From Agrobacterium cavarae (GTDB taxonomy: Bacteria > Pseudomonadota > Alphaproteobacteria > Rhizobiales > Rhizobiaceae), in NCBI RefSeq assembly GCF_004310285.1, contig NZ_SISF01000028.1:59276-123275 (forward strand): DNA of 64,000 nucleotides, given 5' to 3'. A program made the translations under genes and the position numbers. This document shows, piece by piece, positions 53,265-60,058 of the stretch; the first letter of the stretch is position 1; each line of letters begins with the position of its first letter. The notes below the pieces were generated by a model. It was not told where the DNA came from. It did no database searches and saw only the letters and a program-made list of their open reading frames with translations.

Positions 53265-53416
53265 CCATGATTTCCGGCGGAAAAATACAGCCCGATCACA
53301 ACAGCATTCTCGCGCTGACCCTCCATGCCTTAGCGGAAATCTTTGCGATTGCGGTGATCGCCTCGCTCGCCATCGGCCTCGTCGTCGCGCCGACGATCTA
53401 TCTGGCGATACGGTAA
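53261..53416 (+). CDS. 51-residue single-span membrane protein
   Basis: A short polar head (MISGGKIQPDHNSI) and one long hydrophobic helix (LALTLHALAEIFAIAVIASL, then AIGLVVAPTIYLAI). GTG at 53261 is preferred because GAGAGGA lies eight bases upstream and it overlaps the upstream stop; ATG at 53267 is an alternative. Six bases precede the next gene. No family recognised. Confidence 0.68.
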   Translation: MTMISGGKIQPDHNSILALTLHALAEIFAIAVIASLAIGLVVAPTIYLAIR

Positions 53417-53421
53417 TCCCA

Positions 53422-53781
53422 ATGAGACAAGACCTGATTGGTTATTGCCTTGAGAGCTGTTTCGTCGACTGGACGCTGCTGACAAGCTGCAGCGCCTACC
53501 GCAAGATGCTCTCCGAGAGCTTCTGCCGCGCTGAAGAGCGGCAGGAACGTGCCCACCGCCTGACAGCCATCCACGATTTCGAAAGCCTATACTGGGATGC
53601 GATCGACATGGCACGGAGCATGGGCTCCGACGGACACTTCCTGAAAGAACCTCATATCGGCGTCCTGCCATCATCGGGCCAACAGAGATACTATCTCATC
53701 TGGTCGGATGACGATCACGGCAGCATCTTCGTCATTTCACCGGTGGAGATGCCATGGCTGGGCAAACCGCAAAAGCGCTAG
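53422..53781 (+). CDS. 119-residue hypothetical protein, last gene of the operon
   Basis: A soluble protein with cysteines clustered near the N-terminus ([20 protein letters not shown], then [16 protein letters not shown]). The middle is acidic-aromatic ([17 protein letters not shown]). The end is beta-like ([24 protein letters not shown]). Four cysteines within 35 residues hint at a metal or redox site, but spacing fits no known motif. It begins five bases after the preceding stop. No terminator is obvious in the 129 bases before tRNA-Pro. Confidence 0.68.
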   Translation: MRQDLIGYCLESCFVDWTLLTSCSAYRKMLSESFCRAEERQERAHRLTAIHDFESLYWDAIDMARSMGSDGHFLKEPHIGVLPSSGQQRYYLIWSDDDHGSIFVISPVEMPWLGKPQKR

Positions 53782-53910
53782 GCCGTAGACGCCTGGATAT
53801 TGACGTGCGACGACAATGAATGCTTCGTCCAAGACACGATAAGTGTTTGAGGCATTCTGATAATAGTCTGCTTTGATTTGGAAGAGTGTCCAGATCGGAC
53901 AGTGTCAAGC

Positions 53911-53987
53911 TGGTCGGAGTGAGAGGATTCGAACCTCCGACCCCGTCGTCCCGAACGACGTGCGCTACCAGACTGCGCTACACTCCG
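53911..53987 (-). tRNA. tRNA-Pro (CGG)
   Basis: Reads CGGAGTGTAGCGCAGTCTGG from 53987, anticodon arm CGTCG-TTCGGGA-CGACG with anticodon CGG, T-arm GGTTCGAATCC, acceptor end CACTCCG and encoded ACCA. All arms pair. 77 bases. Its 3' end faces the accessory segment. Confidence 0.97.
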
Positions 53988-54228
53988 TGACCAGCGGCGT
54001 TTCTATAGACCAGCATCCGGTTCTCGACAAGCGGCGGTTACGAAAATTTTGTGACGTGCGCTTCGGAAAGAAATGAAGGGGTTAGGCGCGAAGGAATCGT
54101 TACAAAAAAACAATTGTGGCAAGAAATTTTGGGCAAAGCTTCACTTGGCGCTGCCCAGTTCCTGTAAATCTGTTAGGGGAACGCATTTCCCGGCGACGAC
54201 GCCGGACAGGCACAAAGGACCTTTCACC

Positions 54229-54633
54229 ATGCGTTTGCGCATCGCACTGCTCGCGGGCCTCTCCATCGCCCTCTCCGCTTGCACCACCACGCCCTCCATC
54301 GCCACGAAGAGCCCGGTCGAGACCCGTTGGGTCGGCCAGTCGGCTGGCATCTTCTTTGCAAAATTCGGCCCGCCGCTGAGCGATGTATCCAATGGCAGCA
54401 GCACGACCTATACATGGCGCGGCGGCTACAAGAAGGCTAAGATCCCGGCGAAGTATGAGGAAAAAGACGGCAAGCGTGGCCGGCAGATCTCTACAGCCCG
54501 CAGCGCTTCCCTGTCGTGCACCGTTCAGTTGACCGTCGATTCGAACTACAAGATCAGCTCGATCCGCACCGTGTCCGATCGCCCGGGCGTCAACGGTCCG
54601 AGCTACTGCGCGGAATTCCTCGCCAGCGAATAA
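54229..54633 (+). CDS. Small lipoprotein, function unknown
   Basis: A 134-residue protein with a lipoprotein signal MRLRIALLAGLSIALSAC (lipobox LSAC). The mature part has WVGQSAGIFFAKFGPPLSDVSNG (a SmpA/OmlA-like opening), TYTWRGGYKKAKIP and two cysteines (LSCTVQL, SYCAEF) that may pair. The GPPxxxxxxG...YxW pattern is common in short outer-membrane lipoproteins of rhizobia; function is unknown. AAGGA lies nine bases before the ATG. Monocistronic with a terminator. Confidence 0.8.
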   Translation: MRLRIALLAGLSIALSACTTTPSIATKSPVETRWVGQSAGIFFAKFGPPLSDVSNGSSTTYTWRGGYKKAKIPAKYEEKDGKRGRQISTARSASLSCTVQLTVDSNYKISSIRTVSDRPGVNGPSYCAEFLASE

Positions 54634-54659
54634 GGCTGGATGCCATCTGCATGGAACCG

Positions 54660-54687
54660 CCCGCCTGATTTCGTCAGGCGGGTTTTT
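54660..54687 (+). terminator. Intrinsic terminator after the lipoprotein gene
   Basis: CCCGCCTGA (54660-54668) pairs perfectly with TCAGGCGGG (54674-54682) around TTTCG, followed by TTTTT. Confidence 0.9.
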
Positions 54688-55022
54688 CTTTTCGCGGCGA
54701 AAAACGCAGCTTATAGACGCTTAAGACGCCCTGCATGCCAGTCATGCAAAAATGCATACCTTTCAACTAAACCGATTAAATTTAGTCATAGCTTTAACAT
54801 CGCCGTCTCAACCAGAGCGAAACTGCACCGCCTATGTCCCCGGAAACGCTGGCAAAATGTCCCAGCAGCAATTTGTCGCACCGTGGCTGGCATACGGCGC
54901 TCACATTTCCCTGACATCAAAATGAACGATTTCGGCCACGGCTTGACCATGTTGTGACATGGCGGTCGATGGTCTATTGCGGCGCACAAAATCTGATGAA
55001 GCGCAATAATTAAGGTAGAGAC
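54688..55022. promoter_or_regulatory. mqo upstream region with a perfect dyad
   Basis: 335 AT-rich bases. CCATGT (54947-54952) and ACATGG (54957-54962) flank TGTG, and TTGACC overlaps the left arm (54943-54948), so a promoter with an overlapping repressor site is plausible for mqo. No gene is supported. Confidence 0.35.
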
Positions 55023-56729
55023 GTGATCAAAAACGATAAGGGCAGCACACTGCCAACCGAATTTTCCCACGACACCTTCACGATGAACCGCCGTCAGGTG
55101 CTCGGGACCGCGTTCGCGGGGCTTGCTGCCGCCGCTTTCCCCAGCGTTCCGGCTTTGGCGCAATCGGCCGACAAGAAAGTCGATGTGCTTCTGATTGGTG
55201 GCGGTATCATGAGCGCGACGCTCGGCATCTGGCTGCGCGAACTCGAGCCGAACTGGTCGATCCAGATGCTCGAGCGCCTGGATGCGGTGGCTCTGGAAAG
55301 CTCCAACGGTTGGAACAATGCCGGCACCGGTCACTCAGCACTTGCGGAACTGAACTATACGCCAGAAACCGCCAATGGCGGCATCGATATTTCCAAGGCG
55401 ATCGACATCAACGAGTCCTTCCAGATCTCGCGTCAGTTCTGGGCCTGGCAGGTGCGCAACGGCGTTCTGAAGAACCCGCGCTCCTTCATCAACCACACGC
55501 CGCATATGAGCTTCGTCTGGGGCGATGAGAACGTCGCCTATCTCGAAAAGCGCTTCGAGGCGCTGAAGGCAAGCCCGCTCTTTGCCGGCATGCAATACTC
55601 CACCGATCCGGAGCAGATCAAGAAGTGGGTGCCGCTGATGATGGAAGGACGCGATCCTTCCCAGAAGATCGGCGCGACATGGTCGCCGCTCGGCACCGAT
55701 ATGGAGTTTGGCGAAATCACCCGCCAGTTCGTCTCTCACCTGAAGAGCACGCCGAATTTCGACCTGCAGGTTTCGAGCGAAGTCGATGCCATCGAGCGCA
55801 ACTCAGATGGTTCTTGGCGTGTCAGCTACACCAATTCGGCGAATGGCTCCGAGCACACGATCGATGCGAAATTCGTCTTCATCGGTGCAGGCGGCGGCGC
55901 ACTTCATCTGCTGCAGATGTCCGGCATTCCAGAAGCTGAAGATTACGGCGGCTTCCCCGTCGGCGGCTCGTTCCTGGTGAACGAGAACCCGGATGTCAGC
56001 ATGCTGCATCTGGCCAAGGCATACGGCAAGGCGTCAGTCGGCTCTCCGCCCATGTCCGTACCGCATCTCGACACGCGCGTCATCGGCGGCAAGCGCATCG
56101 TGCTGTTCGGGCCATTCGCAACCTTCTCCACCAAGTTCCTGAAGGAAGGCTCCTATTTCGACCTTCTGACCTCTACGACCATGAGCAACATCTGGCCGAT
56201 GATGCAGGTCGGCGTCGAGGAATATCCTCTGGTCGAATATCTGGCAGGTCAGTTGATGCTGTCCGATGAAGATCGCATCGCGGCACTGCGCGAATACTTC
56301 CCCAAGGCCAAGGCGGATGAGTGGCGCCTGTGGCAGGCGGGCCAGCGTGTGCAGATCATCAAGCGCGACCCGGAAAAGGGCGGCGTTCTGAAGCTCGGTA
56401 CGGAAGTGGTTGCCGCCAAGGATGGCAGCATTGCCGGCCTGCTCGGCGCTTCGCCGGGCGCCTCCACAGCCGCCCCGATCATGCTCGGCGTGCTGCAAAA
56501 GGTCTTCAAGGACAAGGTGGCTTCGCCGGAATGGCAAGCGAAACTCCGCGAGATCGTTCCAAGCTACGGCACGAAGCTGAATGCGGATCCGGAGAAAGTT
56601 CAGCAGGAGTGGGACTACACCGCCGAACACCTGCAACTGCCGACACCGCCGCGCATCGATGTCAGCGCGCTGAGCACATCTGCCCCGGCGGACGCGCCGG
56701 TTAAGAAGACGCCGGACATGGCGCTCTGA
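55023..56729 (+). CDS. mqo: Malate:quinone oxidoreductase with Tat-type N-terminus
   Basis: A 568-residue FAD enzyme passing electrons from L-malate to the quinone pool. [22 protein letters not shown] is the FAD site, and [23 protein letters not shown] and [13 protein letters not shown] are Mqo hallmarks. Ahead of it lies a twin-arginine signal-like stretch ([20 protein letters not shown], ending ALAQ). The start is GTG at 55023 or ATG at 55083; the former has GGTAGAG upstream. Mqo is normally a peripheral enzyme of the inner face, so the Tat-like segment is notable. Confidence 0.94.
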   Translation: MIKNDKGSTLPTEFSHDTFTMNRRQVLGTAFAGLAAAAFPSVPALAQSADKKVDVLLIGGGIMSATLGIWLRELEPNWSIQMLERLDAVALESSNGWNNAGTGHSALAELNYTPETANGGIDISKAIDINESFQISRQFWAWQVRNGVLKNPRSFINHTPHMSFVWGDENVAYLEKRFEALKASPLFAGMQYSTDPEQIKKWVPLMMEGRDPSQKIGATWSPLGTDMEFGEITRQFVSHLKSTPNFDLQVSSEVDAIERNSDGSWRVSYTNSANGSEHTIDAKFVFIGAGGGALHLLQMSGIPEAEDYGGFPVGGSFLVNENPDVSMLHLAKAYGKASVGSPPMSVPHLDTRVIGGKRIVLFGPFATFSTKFLKEGSYFDLLTSTTMSNIWPMMQVGVEEYPLVEYLAGQLMLSDEDRIAALREYFPKAKADEWRLWQAGQRVQIIKRDPEKGGVLKLGTEVVAAKDGSIAGLLGASPGASTAAPIMLGVLQKVFKDKVASPEWQAKLREIVPSYGTKLNADPEKVQQEWDYTAEHLQLPTPPRIDVSALSTSAPADAPVKKTPDMAL

Positions 56730-56752
56730 TCGAAGCGACGCATCGCTTTTTC

Positions 56753-56784
56753 AAAAGCCGCGTACCTTTTGGGCGCGGCTTTTT
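56753..56784 (+). terminator. Intrinsic terminator of mqo
   Basis: AAAAGCCGCG (56753-56762) pairs with CGCGGCTTTT (56774-56783) around an 11-base loop and continues into T-rich sequence. Confidence 0.88.
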
Positions 56785-56898
56785 CTTTTGCCCGGAGAAA
56801 GAGACTGGCGCTGGAGAGACCAGAATCTGAGCAAGCGTTAGTATCCGGTCAGCGCCTGAATGCGATCCGCAGTCCACCGTCAAAAATGAAAGAAAACA

Positions 56899-56973
56899 TG
56901 GCTGGGGCGCCAGGATTCGAACCTGGGAATGCCGGTACCAAAAACCGGTGCCTTACCGCTTGGCGACGCCCCA
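56899..56973 (-). tRNA. tRNA-Gln (TTG)
   Basis: Reads TGGGGCGTCGCCAAGCGGTA from 56973, anticodon arm CCGGT-TTTTGGT-ACCGG with anticodon TTG, T-arm GGTTCGAATCC, acceptor CGCCCCA and encoded GCCA. 75 bases; all arms pair. Confidence 0.97.
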
Positions 56974-57239
56974 ACGAAGCAGGTGGGCGAAACGCCACTG
57001 CCTGAACGGCGCCTGATTAGCAAAGCATGGCGGCAGCGGCAATCATTAAGTTTGGGCTGGTCCAGATTTCTTGTGGGTGCTGATCGATCTTCGTGTTAGG
57101 TCGTGAACCATCAGCATGACACGCATTGGACCCCAAGCGGTTTCGCGATGAGCCGATGCGCGACAAAACAGCGTGAGGTGTGTCGCGACCTTGACGGATC
57201 GCGTTTCGCTTTCCAGGCATTGTGAAGAGCTTTCGAACC

Positions 57240-58160
57240 ATGGCAGACCCTGCATTCGATCTTGAATTTCAACCGGCCTATGGCACGCCGGTGAAGGTGG
57301 CGGAGAATGTTCAGCGGCTCACCGTCAACAATCCGTCAGCCTTCACCTTCCACGGCACCAACAGCTATATCGTCGGCGGTCATTCGGTGGCGGTCATCGA
57401 CCCGGGGCCGGAGGATGAGGCTCATTTTCAGGCGCTGATGCGGGCGCTGGAAGGCCGCGAGGTGACGCATATCTTCGTCAGCCACACGCATCGGGATCAC
57501 TCGCCGCTGGCGAAACGGCTTAAAGCTGCCACCGGCGCAGTAACCGTGGCCGAAGGGCCCCATCGCGCGGCGCGACCGTTGCACGAAGGCGAGCGCAATC
57601 CTTTCGCGGAAAGTGCCGATAGCGATTTCGTGCCGGATCTTGCGCTTGGCGACAATGAGACGCTGACGGGCGATGGCTGGGCGCTGACGGCGCTTCACAC
57701 GCCGGGCCACACGGCCAATCATGCTGCCTTCGCGCTGGATCGCGATGGCATCGTTTTTTCCGCCGATCACGTGATGGCCTGGGCAACGACGATTGTTGCA
57801 CCACCGGATGGCGCGATGAGCGATTATATGGCGTCGCTCGACAGGTTGCTCGAACGGGATGACAGGCTCTTCCTGCCCGGCCATGGCGGCCCGGTCAACG
57901 ATCCGGCAGCCTTCATGCGCGGGCTTCGCACCCATCGCCGCATGCGCGAAAAGGCAGTGCTGACAAGAATCAACGCGGGCGACCGAACGATTGCCGAGAT
58001 GGTTAAGGTGATCTACCGCAGCACCGATCCGCGCCTGCATGGCGCAGCGGCGCTTTCCGTTCTCGCCCATATCGAAGATCTGATTGAAAAAGGTCTGGTT
58101 GAGACCGATGGTCCGCCGTCGCTGACCGGTATCTATCTGCCGAGACAGGGGAATGTATGA
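57240..58160 (+). CDS. MBL-fold hydrolase (LACTB2-like)
   Basis: A 306-residue metallo-beta-lactamase-fold protein. NPSAFTFHGTNSYIVGG leads to the metal motif SHTHRDHSPLAKRL (about 84-97). HTPGHTANHAAFAL and FSADHVMAW supply further ligands, and LFLPGHGGPV completes the site. A winged-helix-like C-domain (RMREKAVLTRINAGDRTIAEMV) matches the LACTB2/endoribonuclease group; RNase activity is possible but unproven. ATG at 57240; GTG at 57222 is an alternative. It overlaps the DCC gene by four bases (ATGA). Confidence 0.88.
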   Translation: MADPAFDLEFQPAYGTPVKVAENVQRLTVNNPSAFTFHGTNSYIVGGHSVAVIDPGPEDEAHFQALMRALEGREVTHIFVSHTHRDHSPLAKRLKAATGAVTVAEGPHRAARPLHEGERNPFAESADSDFVPDLALGDNETLTGDGWALTALHTPGHTANHAAFALDRDGIVFSADHVMAWATTIVAPPDGAMSDYMASLDRLLERDDRLFLPGHGGPVNDPAAFMRGLRTHRRMREKAVLTRINAGDRTIAEMVKVIYRSTDPRLHGAAALSVLAHIEDLIEKGLVETDGPPSLTGIYLPRQGNV

Positions 58161-58606
58161 GCGCCGCCTATAGCTATCGCAACGACCCTTCCGTTCCGGA
58201 CTTCCCCGACAACACGCCGCTGATCATTTTCGATGGTGAGTGCGGGTTCTGCTCTCGGGATGTCGATTTCGTTCTTCGTCATGACAAGCAGCGGCTGTTT
58301 CGCTTCACGCCAGCGCAATCTCCGCTGGGCACCGCGCTGATGCGCCATTACGGTTTCCGCACGGATGACTACGAGACCAGCTTGCTCATCGAAGCCGGCG
58401 TCGCTCATATCTATTCCGACAGCGTGCTGCGCGTGGTCGAACTGCTTGGCGGCGTGATGGGGATGACAGCAACGGCGATGCGCCTTGTGCCACGCTTCAT
58501 TCGCGATGGCGTCTACCGTGTGGTTGCTCGAAACCGCATGAAGATTGCCGGACGACGGCAGACGTGCCGGGCACCGACGCCGGAAGAGCGCGAGCGCTTT
58601 CTGTAA
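58157..58606 (+). CDS. DCC-family thiol-disulfide oxidoreductase-like protein (DUF393)
   Basis: A 149-residue protein with the DxxCxxC motif IIFDGECGFCSRDVDFVLRHD (residues 23-43). The body fits DUF393, a thioredoxin-like family of unknown substrate. It has no signal, so is probably cytosolic. Coupled to the MBL gene by ATGA overlap. It is convergent with the DUF1499 gene at 13 bases. Confidence 0.88.
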   Translation: MSAAYSYRNDPSVPDFPDNTPLIIFDGECGFCSRDVDFVLRHDKQRLFRFTPAQSPLGTALMRHYGFRTDDYETSLLIEAGVAHIYSDSVLRVVELLGGVMGMTATAMRLVPRFIRDGVYRVVARNRMKIAGRRQTCRAPTPEERERFL

Positions 58607-58619
58607 GCGCGGCCCGCTT

Positions 58620-59540
58620 TTAGTTATCATTGAGACCCTGCATTTCAGCATCCAGCGCATCGAGATAGCTATCGGCGATCTTCTTGCCCATGCCGAGATC
58701 ATGGGGGCCGAAGCGAGAGGCGACGCGCACGTCGACCAGCGTTGTCTCCGTATCTTCGCGCAGGCGGATCAGCACGTCGAAACGTGCGCCCCAGATCAGC
58801 GTGCGCATATCTCCCTGCATCATGACCGTGCCGCTGCCATTGAAGAAAGTCGGCGCCGGCGCTTCCGCCGGGCGCGCCAGTGGGACAGGCACGATGGCGG
58901 GCAAGTCTTCGACGGGCGTGTCTGCCGCACCGTCATGGACGTCCTGCTTTGGAGCACCCGGCTGCGCGTCCGGCAAGGCGCCGATCAGACCGTCGGTGTG
59001 CAAGATGCGGATGTGCTGAGCTTTCGCCACCTTCCGGGCGGCGGTGTAGACGCGGTCGATCGCGCCTTCGTAGCGGTGGCCGAGGAAGCCAGGATAGGCC
59101 TCCAGCTGCGCATCGCGATCGGCCTTCGAGACGGCCGCCGGGCGCGGCAGCCATTGCTGGTTGGCCGAGGGGATCGATAGCCAGTTTGGAACATCGGCCG
59201 TGTCGGTCGTCACATCATAGATTTTCGGGTTCTGCCAATAGAGGAAGCCGCCATAGGCGACCACGCCAAGCGGAATGGCAGAGAGAAGCAAGGCGTAAAG
59301 CGACCACACCCCGCCCTTTGCGCCGACAGACCAGAGACGCTGAAGACCAATGAGGGCAAGCACGACAGAAACCGCGGCAATGCCAGCGGAAATCAGGGTC
59401 AGCGCGATGAAGTCCGGCGTCGTCAGCGGACCGAAACGGTGCAAGGGCGCCGCTATCAGAAAGAGCAGCAGCGCCGCAAGGCCGAGATAGCGGGAGAGAT
59501 AGGCCGCATGGGAAACGGGTCTAACGAAACGCACTGTCAT
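58620..59540 (-). CDS. DUF1499 membrane protein
   Basis: A 306-residue inner-membrane protein. Three transmembrane helices (about 16-34, 43-65 and 78-102) precede the DUF1499 domain (YEGAIDRVYTAARKVAKAQHIRI...FDVLIRLREDTETTLVDVRVASRFGPHDLGMGKKIADSYLDAL). A proline-rich insert separates the two halves (about 185-225). Function unknown; membrane- or envelope-linked. Confidence 0.85.
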   Translation of the reverse strand: MTVRFVRPVSHAAYLSRYLGLAALLLFLIAAPLHRFGPLTTPDFIALTLISAGIAAVSVVLALIGLQRLWSVGAKGGVWSLYALLLSAIPLGVVAYGGFLYWQNPKIYDVTTDTADVPNWLSIPSANQQWLPRPAAVSKADRDAQLEAYPGFLGHRYEGAIDRVYTAARKVAKAQHIRILHTDGLIGALPDAQPGAPKQDVHDGAADTPVEDLPAIVPVPLARPAEAPAPTFFNGSGTVMMQGDMRTLIWGARFDVLIRLREDTETTLVDVRVASRFGPHDLGMGKKIADSYLDALDAEMQGLNDN

Positions 59541-59780
59541 GAAGCAGCACCCGCATACACATGCATTGCCAAAAAGCGCCCCAGAGAGATTTGTCTGCCT
59601 GAATCACCGATACCGGCTTGTCATAAAGCGTTTTCGAAGGAAATGGAATCGCTCCACCCGCTTTGCTTAACGGGGTACCGCAACCTTTCCCGAAAGCGGG
59701 ACTTTTACACATCACCAATTGGGCGTATCAGAGCAAGAAAACGCCAAGCTGGGATCAGGGCTTCCAGAGGAGTGATGACT

Positions 59781-60050
59781 ATGCGTGTTTCGATCGTTCT
59801 CGGTTCACTTGCCGCCATGCTGGCGCTGACCGCCTGCCAGACGCTGACACCGGAAGAGCGCCGCGCGCGCGACGAAGCGACCTGCCGCGGCTATGGTTTC
59901 CGCCCCAACACCGACCAGATGGCGCGCTGCCTTCTGGACCTTGATCTCGACCGCCGCGCCGATAATCGTGCGTGGCAGGCGCAGGTCAACCGTGACATGT
60001 TCTGGTCGCCCGTTGTGGTCGAGCGGCGCGTCATCGTCGAAAACCGCTAA
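59781..60050 (+). CDS. Small lipoprotein, function unknown
   Basis: An 89-residue protein with a lipoprotein signal (MRVSIVLGSLAAMLALTAC, lipobox LTAC). The mature part is short and charged: RRARDEATCRGYGFRPNTDQMARCLLDLDLDRRAD, with a C-x-GYGF-x-P-x-T...A-x-C pattern frequent in small rhizobial lipoproteins, then a basic tail. ATG at 59781 is preferred because AGGAG lies nine bases upstream. It is convergent with ppdK, eight bases apart. Confidence 0.8.
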   Translation: MRVSIVLGSLAAMLALTACQTLTPEERRARDEATCRGYGFRPNTDQMARCLLDLDLDRRADNRAWQAQVNRDMFWSPVVVERRVIVENR

Positions 60051-60058
60051 CTCCGGCC

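Noticed and set aside
47403..53911. Integrated phage or integrative element at tRNA-Pro
   Set aside because: There are no integrase, phage structural, conjugation or transposase genes, and I found no duplicated tRNA 3' end near the left border; only the weaker island hypothesis is kept.
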